A stretch of 64,000 nucleotides of DNA from Flavobacterium sp. Sd200 (GCF_009826935.1 NZ_WUMN01000006.1:158212-222211), one strand, 5' to 3'. Shown: positions 1 to 9,242, counted from the stretch's first letter. Translations and numbers: made by a program. The notes: a model not told the origin generated them from the sequence alone.

Positions 1-728
1 GTAACTGTGCCGTTTGGTGTAAATATTTCCACCTCATTTTCACGTATTTCAGTTATCGAAGAATAAAAATACGCTTTAATGCTACCCTCGGCAATGCGGT
101 TCTCAATATCGGGTTTTACCCAATATTTTACCCGATCGTTTATCTGGTCTTTTCTAATAACCATAGTAACCTCAGCTCCCTTGCGCCAGCATTCCAGTGC
201 CGCATCTACCGATGAGTTATTGGCTCCCACCACCACCACTTTTCTAAAAGCATACTCATGTGCTTCCTGATAGTAGTGGCGCACCTTGGGCAGGTTTTCG
301 CCAGGAACATCCATATAAACCGGAATGTCATAAAATCCGGTGGCAATAACCACGTTATTGGCACTATACCATCCTTTGTCAGAGTGTATTATAAAAAATC
401 CGGACTCCTGTTTGTTTATAGAAAGCACTTTTTCGCTCAATTTTATGTTGAGGTTAAAGTGCCTCTGTATGTTGCGATAATATTCTAATGCCTCCTGGCG
501 GCCGGGTTTTGGGGCAATACAGTTAAACGGAATGTTGCCAATTTCCAGCTTTTCGGCAGTAGAAAAAAACGTCATGTACAGCGGGTAGTTAAACAGGCTG
601 TTTACCAACGCGCCTTTTTCGAGTATTAAGTAGCTCAGGCCTTTTTGCTGCGCTTCTATTGCACAGGCCATGCCAATGGGGCCGCCGCCTACAATTATAA
701 CGTCAAATAAAGTATCTTTTACTGCCAT
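1..728 (-). CDS. YpdA-like FAD/NAD(P)-dependent oxidoreductase (partial, 3' end outside window)
   Basis: The minus strand reads open from the ATG at 728 to the window edge, giving 242 N-terminal residues. A first dinucleotide-binding motif GGGPIG lies at residues 14-19 and a second Rossmann motif VVVGANNSSVDAA at about 165-177, the two-fold layout of thioredoxin-reductase-like flavoproteins. The sequence around NSLFNYPLYMTFFSTAEKLE resembles the YpdA family (putative bacillithiol-disulfide reductase), which lacks the redox CXXC; none is seen here. The start overlaps the stop of the upstream CYTH gene by 10 bp, so the two are probably one transcript. The substrate is unproven; the YpdA assignment rests on overall sequence resemblance. 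Confidence 0.85.
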   Translation of the reverse strand, partial: MAVKDTLFDVIIVGGGPIGMACAIEAQQKGLSYLILEKGALVNSLFNYPLYMTFFSTAEKLEIGNIPFNCIAPKPGRQEALEYYRNIQRHFNLNIKLSEKVLSINKQESGFFIIHSDKGWYSANNVVIATGFYDIPVYMDVPGENLPKVRHYYQEAHEYAFRKVVVVGANNSSVDAALECWRKGAEVTMVIRKDQINDRVKYWVKPDIENRIAEGSIKAYFYSSITEIRENEVEIFTPNGTV

Positions 729-1189
729 GTGTTGTAAGGGTTTCGGCTAAGGTAGGCATTGTAGTAACGTTCGCTTCCGGTTACTTCTTCGCCCAGCCAC
801 AGGGGTTTTTCAAAAGCTTCATTTTCTTCAGCCAGCTCCACCTCGGCAATAACAAGTCCGGCGTTGTCGCCAAAAAACTCATCCACTTCAAATATGTGGT
901 TGCCTGCTTTAACCTCGTAGCGAATTTTGTCAATAGCGCCTTTTTCGCATAAGGCTAAAAGCTGTTCTGCATCAGCAACGGTTATTTCTTTTTCCCACTC
1001 CATACGGCTGGTGCCGCTCTCGTTGCTTTTGCCTTTTATGGTTAAAAATCCCTGTTCGCCTTTAATGCGCACACGCACCGTGCGCTCCGGAACCGAACTT
1101 AAATAGCCCTGCACTATGCGTTTTTGCACAAAAGCTTCGTGTTTGTAATTATCGTTAAGCACTAAAAACTTGCGTTCTGTCTCTATCAT
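719..1189 (-). CDS. CYTH domain protein (triphosphate tunnel metalloenzyme family)
   Basis: The 156-residue protein begins MIETERKF, containing the ExExK signature (E3, E5, K7) of the CYTH/TTM superfamily, which hydrolyses or binds inorganic and organic triphosphates in a beta-tunnel. Further alternating charged strands (RVRIKGEQGFLTIKG, RMEWEKEI, FEVDEFFG, VIAEVELA) supply the basic and acidic tunnel residues expected. The length fits the stand-alone bacterial form. It is translationally coupled to the YpdA-like gene (10-bp overlap). Likely tripolyphosphatase or a phosphate-binding protein; the exact substrate cannot be read from sequence. Confidence 0.88.
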   Translation of the reverse strand: MIETERKFLVLNDNYKHEAFVQKRIVQGYLSSVPERTVRVRIKGEQGFLTIKGKSNESGTSRMEWEKEITVADAEQLLALCEKGAIDKIRYEVKAGNHIFEVDEFFGDNAGLVIAEVELAEENEAFEKPLWLGEEVTGSERYYNAYLSRNPYNTWQ

Positions 1190-1279
1190 TGTGTACTAAA
1201 AAATGTAGTGGCAAGTTACGGAATTGTGTGGAGGGATTTTGTATTTTTAGCCAGTAAATTCTATATACCGGGTTTAAAA

Positions 1280-1996
1280 ATGAAAAAGTACTTTTTCGAT
1301 TATTTTGCTAAATGGTGGTATAGTGCAATCGGATTTCTATTGTCATTTTTTATTTTCATAATTGCACTAACAATCATTCGGCGAGAACTTTTTTTCGAGG
1401 CCAGTATAGGATTGATAACAGCATCAATCCTATCTGTTTTTATTTCAGCTATTGTACAACTTTTTAAGAGAAATTGGCTTATAAGTATAGTACAAATTAT
1501 TGCTGCTATTATCATATTTAATTCACTTTCATTTTTTCTTCTTTATTTATCAGAGGATTTTTATGCTAATGGGTTAGAATTGCCTACTGATGTTAAATTA
1601 GAAAAACCAATAGATTTTAAAAATGGTATAGAGGATGAAATTGCCCTTCAAAATTCACGCCCTTATAATTTAAAGTTTGTGCTTGTTAATTCTTTTCAGC
1701 CAGGTATCTATAAATATTACTTTTGGTTCAAACCCAAAGAAAAAGGCACTGTATATCTCAAAGCTTTTGAGATCACTCAAAATGATCCACTTTCAGCCGA
1801 ACGGTTAAAACAACGATCTGCTATTAAAGTAGATAAAGGATTATATAAAGTATATGATCAGGAATTTACCATTTACGAAGGAGATTGGGGACAACCTTAT
1901 GGCGCAAGAATTGAAGTGTGGTTTAAGCCAGCAAGCGGTAAGGGCGATTATAAGTTGCTTCAAAAAAATTATAAAATTGAAGGTTGGATGCGATGA
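1280..1996 (+). CDS. hypothetical membrane protein
   Basis: I do not recognise a family. Translation from the ATG at 1280 gives 238 residues; an upstream in-frame GTG at 1208 exists, but the sequence between 1224 and 1243 looks like a promoter (TTG, 15-bp spacer, TATTTTTA), which favours the later ATG. Three hydrophobic segments occur in the first about 100 residues (IGFLLSFFIFIIALTII, LITASILSVFISAIVQLF, IVQIIAAIIIFNSLSFFLLY), followed by an extracytoplasmic domain of about 140 residues rich in beta-strand pattern. The gene is much more AT-rich than mfd or its other neighbours, suggesting an accessory gene. Confidence 0.6.
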   Translation: MKKYFFDYFAKWWYSAIGFLLSFFIFIIALTIIRRELFFEASIGLITASILSVFISAIVQLFKRNWLISIVQIIAAIIIFNSLSFFLLYLSEDFYANGLELPTDVKLEKPIDFKNGIEDEIALQNSRPYNLKFVLVNSFQPGIYKYYFWFKPKEKGTVYLKAFEITQNDPLSAERLKQRSAIKVDKGLYKVYDQEFTIYEGDWGQPYGARIEVWFKPASGKGDYKLLQKNYKIEGWMR

Positions 1997-2107
1997 AGGC
2001 TGTGTATATAGATTGTTCCCCCTCCCAAACCTATATTAAAATAGCACCATTGTACTGCTAACTAAACTTCAATTTGTATTTTTACACTGTAACCCCGATA
2101 TTGCCCC

Positions 2108-4147
2108 ATGAAGTTTAGTAAAACCAAAGCTGTTATTACCCTGTCCGATTTCTTCAAACTTAATTTTGACGAGAACAGCCTTTGGGAATATAAAGCCGAT
2201 GATACCGACCTGCTGACGGAACTTGTGGCGTTTTTTCGCCCGCGCGATGTTAATGCCGTGCCACAGGTTAGCCTTAAAGAGCTATTGCAACTGCTTACCG
2301 AAAATGATCGCTATTGCAATGGGCTGTCGTTATACTTAAAAGGAATTTTAAGCGATAAAAAATTCAGCCATATACTTACTGATGCCGGTATATTGACCGA
2401 TGCCGTTTTTTTCTTCGAAGTACGCAAGAGGCTGTTTGCTAAACTATTGCCGGACCAGCCATTAAAAGATACTTTGGAGTATGTTCTTAACCAGGTGTTT
2501 TATGTAAAGACAGATCCCGTTTGGATAAACACCATTCCGCAGGAACAACTCGAAGAACTTTTCGATTTGCTGAAATTCCGAACCCTGTATGATTCTGCCG
2601 AAAGCAACAGTCCGCTTGCCGAACTGGTCTTTGCCATAGAGGTTCTTATAAACCGTATTACAGGCCGTGCGCTGGAGAGCGAGGTTATACAAATGGTGCC
2701 CGAATATGAAAACCTCGAAAGCCCGTTCCTTGCCCTGCAAAAAGAATTTGCTGCCATGTCGCAAAAGCTTTTGGAAGAAAACCGCAAATATGTATCGCCA
2801 AATGATATTGGTTACCGCCAGCTGCTTGTGCTGCGTGGTCAGTGTGCCGATTATGTAAAGGCAGCCTTTAAGAACAGTGAAAAATATGGTATATCTATCC
2901 GCGTAAATCAAAGCCTGCTTCGCATCCGCCAGCAGCTCGACCGTATTGCCGTGCTGCTTCCGCTGCTGGTTATAGACGAAACCGATGGTGCAAAAAAAGA
3001 TACCATATCGCTGGCTTTCAATCTTATTACCTACAACTGCGATAAAAACAATGTTCGCAAACTGATAAACGAGAGTACACAGCTTATATCTTACGAAATT
3101 ACACAGCATACCGCCGACACGGGCGAGCACTACATTACCAAAGACCGTAAAGAGTATTTCCGGATGTTTTGGAATGCTTCCGGTGGCGGTATTATAGTGG
3201 GCATATTGTGTATTATAAAAGTGCTGCTCTCTAAAATAGATACCAGCGCCTTTGGGCATGCGTTTTATTACAGCATGAACTATGCATTTGGTTTTATTGC
3301 CATATATGTGCTTGGATTTACACTGGCTACCAAACAGCCTGCCATGACGGCATCGGCACTGGTGCGTGCCCTCGAAAAAAGCCGCAAAATGCAGCAGGAA
3401 GGGGAGGAGGAAGGCCACCTTTCGTTCGCGATATTCTTTGCGCGTGTATTCCGTTCGCAGTTTATTGCCTTTGTGGGTAACGTTATTGTGGCCTTTCCGG
3501 TGTCTTTGCTGGGCATTTGGGCCATAGACAGGATCTTTAACTACAATATAGCTCTTACAAAGTGGTTCCATTTAATGGAAGACCTTAGCCCCGTGCATTC
3601 GCCGGCTATATTCCATTCTGCTATAGCAGGGGTATTCCTGTTCCTTTCGGGCATTATTGCGGGCAGTGTTGCCAACCGCGATAAATACCGCCATGTGTAC
3701 TATCGCATACAGGAACACCCGTTGCTTAAAAAAAGTTTTGGGCGCATAAAGGCGCAAAAGTTTGCCAAACTGTATGAGCAAAAATATGCAGGTGTGGTGT
3801 CTAACTTTTGGTTTGGGGTTTTTATGGGCAGCACGGCATCTATAGGTTTCTTTTTAGGGCTGGATCTCGACATTCGTCACATTACCTTTGCCAGCGGCAA
3901 CCTTGCTCTTGGGCTGTATGGTGCTAACTACAATGTTTCTACCGATATGATCGTGTGGGGAATAATAGGTATTGGCGTAATAGGCCTGGTTAACTTTTTG
4001 GTTAGTTTTGGCTTGTCTATGGGACTGGCATTCCGTTCCCGAAATATTCCGCTGTCCGAACTTCGGCCAATATCAAAAGCCATATGGTCGTATTTTAAGA
4101 AAAAGCCGGGTTCGTTTTTCTTTCCAAATTTCAGGGCTGCCAAATAA
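2108..4147 (+). CDS. SpecificRecomb/Gcr-family membrane protein ('site-specific recombinase')
   Basis: The 679-residue protein matches, by remembered sequence, the family usually labelled 'site-specific recombinase' (Pfam SpecificRecomb). A soluble, largely helical N-terminal part of about 350 residues is followed by about six hydrophobic segments (for example GGGIIVGILCIIKVLL, YAFGFIAIYVLGFTLA, FVGNVIVAFPVSLLGIWAI, GVFLFLSGIIAGSVA and IGIGVIGLVNFLVSFGL). The conserved stretch DRKEYFRMFWNASGGG joins the halves. Nothing in it resembles tyrosine or serine recombinases, so the historical name is probably wrong; an integral membrane role is what the sequence supports. It stands alone between non-coding gaps. 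Confidence 0.8.
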   Translation: MKFSKTKAVITLSDFFKLNFDENSLWEYKADDTDLLTELVAFFRPRDVNAVPQVSLKELLQLLTENDRYCNGLSLYLKGILSDKKFSHILTDAGILTDAVFFFEVRKRLFAKLLPDQPLKDTLEYVLNQVFYVKTDPVWINTIPQEQLEELFDLLKFRTLYDSAESNSPLAELVFAIEVLINRITGRALESEVIQMVPEYENLESPFLALQKEFAAMSQKLLEENRKYVSPNDIGYRQLLVLRGQCADYVKAAFKNSEKYGISIRVNQSLLRIRQQLDRIAVLLPLLVIDETDGAKKDTISLAFNLITYNCDKNNVRKLINESTQLISYEITQHTADTGEHYITKDRKEYFRMFWNASGGGIIVGILCIIKVLLSKIDTSAFGHAFYYSMNYAFGFIAIYVLGFTLATKQPAMTASALVRALEKSRKMQQEGEEEGHLSFAIFFARVFRSQFIAFVGNVIVAFPVSLLGIWAIDRIFNYNIALTKWFHLMEDLSPVHSPAIFHSAIAGVFLFLSGIIAGSVANRDKYRHVYYRIQEHPLLKKSFGRIKAQKFAKLYEQKYAGVVSNFWFGVFMGSTASIGFFLGLDLDIRHITFASGNLALGLYGANYNVSTDMIVWGIIGIGVIGLVNFLVSFGLSMGLAFRSRNIPLSELRPISKAIWSYFKKKPGSFFFPNFRAAK

Positions 4148-4442
4148 TGCGCTGCGGCGGTTGCAATTTTCCAAATACATTTGCAGGCAAATGCATAATA
4201 TGCGTTTTATAGAAATTTAGACACGAATTACACTAATTTTCACAAATTTCGGAATGTTAGATTAATGAGATTTTAAAAATCAATTAGAAGCAGATTACTA
4301 TTAGGCAATTTGTGTAATTGCTTCGCCAGTTCGCATACGATCGGGACATGGCTAAAATTTATGGTTTGTTTATCCTGAATACATTTACAGGCTGTAAAAC
4401 TTTGGCTTGAGATTTGTAAATTTGCTCTGCAATTATAAGAAA
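4148..4442. repeat. non-coding gap with decayed AT-rich inverted repeats
   Basis: No gene is seen. CATTTGC-AG-GCAAATG forms a small perfect palindrome at 4178-4193. GAAATTT (4212-4218) and AAATTTC (4244-4250) bracket a CACGAATTACACTAATT stretch. An inverted partner of that stretch, reading AATTTGTGTAATTGC, lies near 4307-4321. This kind of 'AATTACAC' repeat is common between genes in flavobacteria; here it looks degenerate. Confidence 0.4.
4417..4424 (+). promoter_or_regulatory. -7 box (TAAATTTG) of the lipoprotein-mfd operon
   Basis: TAAATTTG fits the Bacteroidota -7 consensus TAnnTTTG and would start transcription near 4431, about 12 nt before the ATG at 4443. This argues against the in-frame TTG at 4407 as the start of the lipoprotein gene. 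No clear -33 TTTG is seen. Confidence 0.5.
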
Positions 4443-5141
4443 ATGAAATACTTTAAAATACTGTTTTTTGTGGGTATGGCTTTGTGTGTTTTATCATGCG
4501 GTAACGATGAAGAACAGCGCATTGCCGAGACAAAGCGTGCTAAAAAACAAAACGATTCGATCATAAAAGTCATCAGCGATAACTGGAGGTTTGATGTGCC
4601 TGCCCCAACACAAAAAGTGGCAGAGCGCATAACCAGTTGGAACGAATGGGCACAATTTAATACAGAGTTGCGCCAGAAACCCGCGGGTACTGCAAAAAAT
4701 GCCTATCTGCAAAAAACCAAAACACTGGTTAAAAGAGCCGATTTGCTAAAGAATAACATTCCTATGTTTTTTAATAAACCGCAGGTGCGCAGCCGTATGG
4801 GAGTACTTATTACCAAAATAAAATCGCTGTACACCTACATGAGCATTGAGACTATTCCGGCTAAAAAGGTAATTGCCATTATTGGCGAAATTACCCACGA
4901 AATGGATGCCCTGCAAAACCAGCTCGACGAGATAGTGCGCATTAGCGAAATACCTAAAGAACAGGGTGAGGAAGAAATGCTTCGCGCGCTCGACACTACC
5001 CGCATGGCCAACCCCGATGCTATGATGCCAAAATTAGACCAGCCACAGGACAACGAACCCAAACCGTGGCAAAAACCCGCTCCCACACAGCCGCAGGCGT
5101 CACCTGCCGGAAATGGGACATCTATTAAACAAAAAAATTGA
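4443..5141 (+). CDS. small predicted lipoprotein preceding mfd
   Basis: The 232-residue product starts with a signal peptide ending in VLSCG, a lipobox whose cysteine would be lipidated; the following NDEE is acidic, like the surface-export signal of Bacteroidota lipoproteins. The remainder is charged, helical (KKVIAIIGEITHEMDALQNQLDEIVRI) and ends in a Pro/Gln-rich tail. I know no function for it. Its TGA overlaps the TTG start of mfd by 4 nt, so the two genes are translationally coupled; whether this has meaning for transcription-coupled repair is unknown. Confidence 0.75.
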   Translation: MKYFKILFFVGMALCVLSCGNDEEQRIAETKRAKKQNDSIIKVISDNWRFDVPAPTQKVAERITSWNEWAQFNTELRQKPAGTAKNAYLQKTKTLVKRADLLKNNIPMFFNKPQVRSRMGVLITKIKSLYTYMSIETIPAKKVIAIIGEITHEMDALQNQLDEIVRISEIPKEQGEEEMLRALDTTRMANPDAMMPKLDQPQDNEPKPWQKPAPTQPQASPAGNGTSIKQKN

Positions 5142-8100
5142 AAAACGAAATATTACACATATACGGGCAACTGCCCAAGGTTAAACAAATTGCGGCTGCA
5201 TTGCACACCCGCGAAGGCAAGTTTCATCTAAAAGGGTTGTTGGGTTCGTCATTGTCGTTCGTTGCCGACCCGCTTTTCCGCGAAAGCGAACTGCCTTTTT
5301 TACTTATTTTTAAAGATAAGGAAGAGGCAGCCTATTACCTTAACGACCTGGAGCAGATGGTAGGGCAGGAAGATGTATTGTTTTATCCGGGATCTTTCCG
5401 TCGTCCATACCAGATAGAAGATACCGATAATGCCAGCGTATTGCTTCGTGCAGAGGTGCTTAACCGAATTAACTCGCGTAAAAAGCCTGCCATTATAGTA
5501 TCGTATCCCGAAGCCATTTTTGAGAAAGTGGTTACCCGAAAAGAACTCGACAAAAACACCCTAAAAATTGCGGTTAACGACCAGGTTTCTATCGACTTTA
5601 TTAACGAGGTATTGTTTGAATACGAGTTCAGGAGGGTAGATTTTGTTACCGAACCGGGCGAATTTTCGGTTCGTGGGGGAATTGTGGATGTATTCTCTTT
5701 CAGTAATGATAACCCCTACCGCATAGAGTTTTTTGGCAACGAGGTAGACAGCATCCGTACGTTTGATGTAGCCTCGCAGCTGTCGTTAGAAATAAAGAAA
5801 AAAATATCGGTAATACCTAATGTAGAGAACAAAACGCTTAACGAAAAGCGCGAAAGCTTTTTAGACTACATTAGCGACCGCACCGTGATTTTCATCCAGA
5901 ATACTGAGGCGTTATTATCTCAGCTCGATGTGATGTTTGGCAAGGCCGTTGAAGCTTTTGATAAACTGAGCAAAGACATTAAGCACGCTACCCCCGATGA
6001 GCTTTTTGTAAACCAGCAGGCTTTTGTAAAAAAAGCACTCGATTTTACCGTGGTGGAGCTGGGCACCAAGGCCATTTTCAGGACACAAAAAGAGTTTGAG
6101 TTTTATATACAGCCGCAGCCGTCGTTCAATAAACAGTTCGACCTGCTGCTCAACAACCTGAGTGACAACCACAGCAACGGCTACAAGAACTATATTTTTT
6201 GTGCCAATGAGGCGCAGGCATCGCGCTTTCATGATATTTTTGAAAGCCTTGACGAAGCCAGTCACGAAAACATACGCAAACAGTACAAAACCATTGTTTT
6301 CCCTATCTATGAAGGGTTTATAGACGAGGAGAACAGGATGGTTTGCTATACAGACCACCAGATTTTTGAGCGCTACCACAAATTCAGCATCAAAAACGGG
6401 TATTCTAAAAAGCAGACAATTACGCTTAAAGAGCTTAACTCGCTTTCGGTAGGCGACTATGTTACGCACATAGACCATGGTATAGGCAAGTTTGGTGGTT
6501 TGCAGAAAATTCAGGTTGAGGGCAAAACGCAGGAGGCCATAAAGCTGGTGTATGCCGATAATGATATAGTGTATGTAAGCATACACTCGCTGCACAAAAT
6601 ATCTAAATACAACGGTAAAGACGGTGCACCACCCAAAATATACAAGTTGGGTAGCGGTGCCTGGAAAGCTCTTAAGCAAAAAACCAAGGCACGGGTTAAG
6701 CACATTGCGTTTAACCTTATTCAGCTCTATGCCAAGCGCAGGCTGGAAAAAGGCTATAAATATGCACCCGATAGCTATTTGCAGGCCGAGCTGGAATCGT
6801 CTTTTATTTATGAAGATACGCCGGATCAAATGACCGCCACCCGAGATGTAAAGCAGGACATGGAAAGCGACCGCCCTATGGATCGCCTGGTGTGTGGCGA
6901 CGTGGGCTTTGGCAAGACTGAAGTAGCCATACGTGCTGCCTTTAAAGCAGTAGACAACGGCAAGCAGGTGGCGGTGTTAGTACCTACAACCATACTGGCA
7001 TTTCAACATTATAAAACATTCAGGGAGCGACTAAAAGACATGCCGGTAACGGTGAGCTACCTTAACCGTTTCCGTACGGCAAAACAAAAATCAGAAACGC
7101 TTGCGCAGCTTGCGGAGGGCAAGGTAGACATACTTATAGGCACGCACCAGCTGGTTAACAAAAGTGTTCAGTTTAAAGACCTGGGGCTGCTGATTGTAGA
7201 CGAAGAGCAAAAGTTTGGCGTAAACGTAAAAGACAAGCTTAAAACCATAGCACATAATATTGACACGCTAACGCTAACGGCAACGCCTATACCCAGAACG
7301 TTGCAGTTTTCGCTTATGGCCGCGCGCGACCTTAGTGTTATTACCACTCCGCCGCCTAACCGCTACCCTATAGAGAGCCAGGTGGTAGGCTTTAACGAAG
7401 AGGTTATTCGTGATGCTATAGCTTACGAAATCCAGCGCAACGGGCAGGTATATTTTATACACAACCGTATAGAGAATATTAAAGAAGTAGCCGGCATGAT
7501 ACAGCGCCTGGTGCCGCATGCGCGTGTGGGCATAGGCCACGGGCAGATGGACGGTAAAAAGCTGGAAGAGCTAATGTTGTCATTTATGGAGGGTGATTTT
7601 GATGTGCTTGTTGCTACAACCATTATAGAAAGCGGACTCGATGTGCCTAATGCCAACACGATATTCATAAACAATGCCAATAACTTCGGGTTATCCGACC
7701 TGCACCAAATGCGTGGGCGCGTGGGGCGTAGCAACAAAAAGGCATTTTGTTATTTTATTACCCCGCCTTACAGTGCCATGACCGAAGAGGCACGCAAGCG
7801 CATACAGGCACTGGAGCAGTTTAGCGAACTGGGCAGCGGCTTTAATATCGCCATGAAAGACCTTGAAATTCGGGGAGCCGGAGACTTATTGGGTGGCGAG
7901 CAGAGCGGTTTTATCAATGAGATAGGTTTTGAAACCTACCAAAAGATAATGAACGAAGCCATAGACGAGCTTAAAGAAAATGAGTTTAAAGACCTGTATG
8001 AAGACGAGGCTGGCGATACCGAAAAAGAGTATGTAAAAGACCTGCAAATTGATACCGATTTTGAACTGTTGTTCCCCGATGAGTATGTAAACAGCGTTAC

Positions 8101-8497
8101 CGAACGCCTCAACCTGTATAACGACCTCGCTGCCGTTAAAAACGAAGAAGAGCTTGTTGCCTTTGAAAATAAACTAATCGACCGTTTTGGTCCACTGCCT
8201 AAACCTGCACAGGCGCTAATGATAAGTATGCGCATTAAATGGCTGGCCACTAAAATGGGTATTGAGAAACTGGTGCTGAAACAGGGCAAAATGGTAGGCT
8301 ATTTTGTGTCAGACCAGCAGTCGGATTACTACCAGTCGGCCGGGTTCAGGAATGTGCTTAAGTTTGTACAGCAATACCCTATGCTAAGCAAAATGAAAGA
8401 AAAACAAACCAAGAACGGCCTGCGCCTGCTGCTTACTTTTGAGAACATTAAAACGGTTAAAAAAGCTTACGATACTTTGCTGATGGTGTTTGAGTAG
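5138..8497 (+). CDS. mfd: transcription-repair coupling factor Mfd
   Basis: The 1119-residue protein has the full Mfd layout: UvrB-like N-terminal region, RNA-polymerase-interacting (CarD-like) domain near residues 430-500 beginning SLSVGDYVTHIDHGIG, RecG-like helicase with Walker A GFGKTE near residue 590 and a DEEQ box near 687, then LTATPIPRTLQ, MRGRVGRS and the C-terminal TRCF domain. It displaces RNA polymerase stalled at lesions and recruits UvrA. The size is close to that of E. coli Mfd. The start is inferred as TTG at 5138 because no ATG or GTG gives the conserved N-terminus; it overlaps the upstream lipoprotein stop (ATTGA), consistent with coupled translation. Confidence 0.97.
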   Translation: MKNEILHIYGQLPKVKQIAAALHTREGKFHLKGLLGSSLSFVADPLFRESELPFLLIFKDKEEAAYYLNDLEQMVGQEDVLFYPGSFRRPYQIEDTDNASVLLRAEVLNRINSRKKPAIIVSYPEAIFEKVVTRKELDKNTLKIAVNDQVSIDFINEVLFEYEFRRVDFVTEPGEFSVRGGIVDVFSFSNDNPYRIEFFGNEVDSIRTFDVASQLSLEIKKKISVIPNVENKTLNEKRESFLDYISDRTVIFIQNTEALLSQLDVMFGKAVEAFDKLSKDIKHATPDELFVNQQAFVKKALDFTVVELGTKAIFRTQKEFEFYIQPQPSFNKQFDLLLNNLSDNHSNGYKNYIFCANEAQASRFHDIFESLDEASHENIRKQYKTIVFPIYEGFIDEENRMVCYTDHQIFERYHKFSIKNGYSKKQTITLKELNSLSVGDYVTHIDHGIGKFGGLQKIQVEGKTQEAIKLVYADNDIVYVSIHSLHKISKYNGKDGAPPKIYKLGSGAWKALKQKTKARVKHIAFNLIQLYAKRRLEKGYKYAPDSYLQAELESSFIYEDTPDQMTATRDVKQDMESDRPMDRLVCGDVGFGKTEVAIRAAFKAVDNGKQVAVLVPTTILAFQHYKTFRERLKDMPVTVSYLNRFRTAKQKSETLAQLAEGKVDILIGTHQLVNKSVQFKDLGLLIVDEEQKFGVNVKDKLKTIAHNIDTLTLTATPIPRTLQFSLMAARDLSVITTPPPNRYPIESQVVGFNEEVIRDAIAYEIQRNGQVYFIHNRIENIKEVAGMIQRLVPHARVGIGHGQMDGKKLEELMLSFMEGDFDVLVATTIIESGLDVPNANTIFINNANNFGLSDLHQMRGRVGRSNKKAFCYFITPPYSAMTEEARKRIQALEQFSELGSGFNIAMKDLEIRGAGDLLGGEQSGFINEIGFETYQKIMNEAIDELKENEFKDLYEDEAGDTEKEYVKDLQIDTDFELLFPDEYVNSVTERLNLYNDLAAVKNEEELVAFENKLIDRFGPLPKPAQALMISMRIKWLATKMGIEKLVLKQGKMVGYFVSDQQSDYYQSAGFRNVLKFVQQYPMLSKMKEKQTKNGLRLLLTFENIKTVKKAYDTLLMVFE

Positions 8498-8502
8498 GGT
8501 TT

Positions 8503-8532
8503 AGTTTACAGTCGCAGTTTTCAGTTTTCAGG
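8503..8532 (+). repeat. stop-codon-proximal intergenic repeat, copy 1
   Basis: AGTTTACAGTC followed by GCAGTTTTCAG and TTTTCAGG lies six bases after the mfd stop, in the orientation of mfd. Related copies follow the S41 peptidase gene (9255-9284) and the threonine dehydrogenase gene (32210-32240). Confidence 0.55.
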
Positions 8533-8588
8533 TGTTTGAGAGGAGGAACGACAAAGCAATCTAAGTCTATTATTTTCTATATAAATAA

Positions 8589-8672
8589 ACCTAAAAGGTT
8601 GAAAAACCTTTCAGGTTGGCAAACGCACCGATTTATGGTCGTCTTCCTGCAAGGTCTTGAAGACCTTGCAGG
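8589..8672. repeat. pair of palindromic elements (REP-like)
   Basis: Two hairpins lie 29 bp apart. The first pairs ACCTAAAAGGTT (8589-8600) with AACCTTTCAGGT (8605-8616), a 12-bp stem with one mismatch and a GAAA loop. The second pairs CCTGCAAGGTCTT (8646-8658) with AAGACCTTGCAGG (8660-8672), a perfect 13-bp stem around one base. Both share the AGGT...ACCT design. Neither is followed by a T-run on the + strand, so they do not look like ordinary terminators of mfd. Similar ACCTTTCAGGT/ACCTTGCAGGT palindromes are, to my knowledge, repeated in flavobacterial genomes. Confidence 0.7.
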
Positions 8673-8737
8673 TATAAATCTGAAAATCGGTTTTATATTT
8701 TTTGTAGTTTTATACAAACAAATCTAAAAACAAAACA

Positions 8738-9172
8738 ATGGCACATTTAAATCCTTACATCCACTTTAATGGCAATGCCGAAGAAGCCTTTACGTTTTAC
8801 AAATCGGTATTTGGCGGTGAGTTTGCGGCAGTAGTACGCTACAAAGATTTCCCAAACCCCGAGTTTCCTATATATGAAAAAGAAGAGAACAAAATAATCC
8901 ATATTTCTTTGCCAATAAGTGCTACCAGTGTATTTATGGGCAGTGATGTACCCGATATGCTGGGACAGGTAAACGAGGAAGAAAATCGCAGTAAAATTTC
9001 GATAAGTGCAGAAAGTAGGGAAGAAGCCGATAAATTATACAACGGCCTTTCTGCAGGAGGAAAGGTAGAAATGCCTATTGGCGACAGCCCATGGGGGTCT
9101 TATTTTGCAATGTTCCGCGATAAATACGGCATTGAATGGATGATAGATTTCGATCCAAGACAGCACGGTTAA
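8738..9172 (+). CDS. VOC family protein (PhnB-like glyoxalase fold)
   Basis: The 144-residue protein has the two beta-alpha-beta-beta-beta halves of the vicinal-oxygen-chelate fold: LNPYIHFNGNAEEAFTFYK at the N-terminus and SPWGSYFAMFRDKYGIEWM at the C-terminus, the pattern of the PhnB/'3-demethylubiquinone-9 methyltransferase-like' subgroup. These are cytoplasmic, probably dimeric, and mostly of unknown substrate; no methyltransferase motif is present. The gene is monocistronic, followed by a bidirectional terminator and flanked by inverted copies of an intergenic repeat. Confidence 0.88.
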   Translation: MAHLNPYIHFNGNAEEAFTFYKSVFGGEFAAVVRYKDFPNPEFPIYEKEENKIIHISLPISATSVFMGSDVPDMLGQVNEEENRSKISISAESREEADKLYNGLSAGGKVEMPIGDSPWGSYFAMFRDKYGIEWMIDFDPRQHG

Positions 9173-9208
9173 AAAACACGCCGGATTTCTAACCACGAAA
9201 TAATAGAA

Positions 9209-9242
9209 AAAGCCACGAACTACAATTGTAATCCGTGGCTTT
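9209..9242. terminator. bidirectional terminator between convergent genes
   Basis: AAAGCCACG (9209-9217) pairs with CGTGGCTTT (9234-9242), with the palindrome TACAATTGTA in the loop. T-rich sequence follows on + and A-rich sequence precedes it, so it can serve both the VOC gene and the S41 peptidase gene. Confidence 0.8.

Noticed and set aside
2462..3571. 369-codon open frame antisense to the SpecificRecomb gene
   Set aside because: Same reason: overlaps a conserved coding frame and has no family resemblance or promoter.
5915..6829. Long open frame of 304 codons antisense to mfd
   Set aside because: It lies wholly inside a confidently identified gene, has low-complexity composition and no recognisable motif; a by-product of codon bias.
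8536..8727. 63-codon frame between mfd and the VOC gene
   Set aside because: It runs through the two palindromes and has no conserved features; the palindromes explain the sequence.
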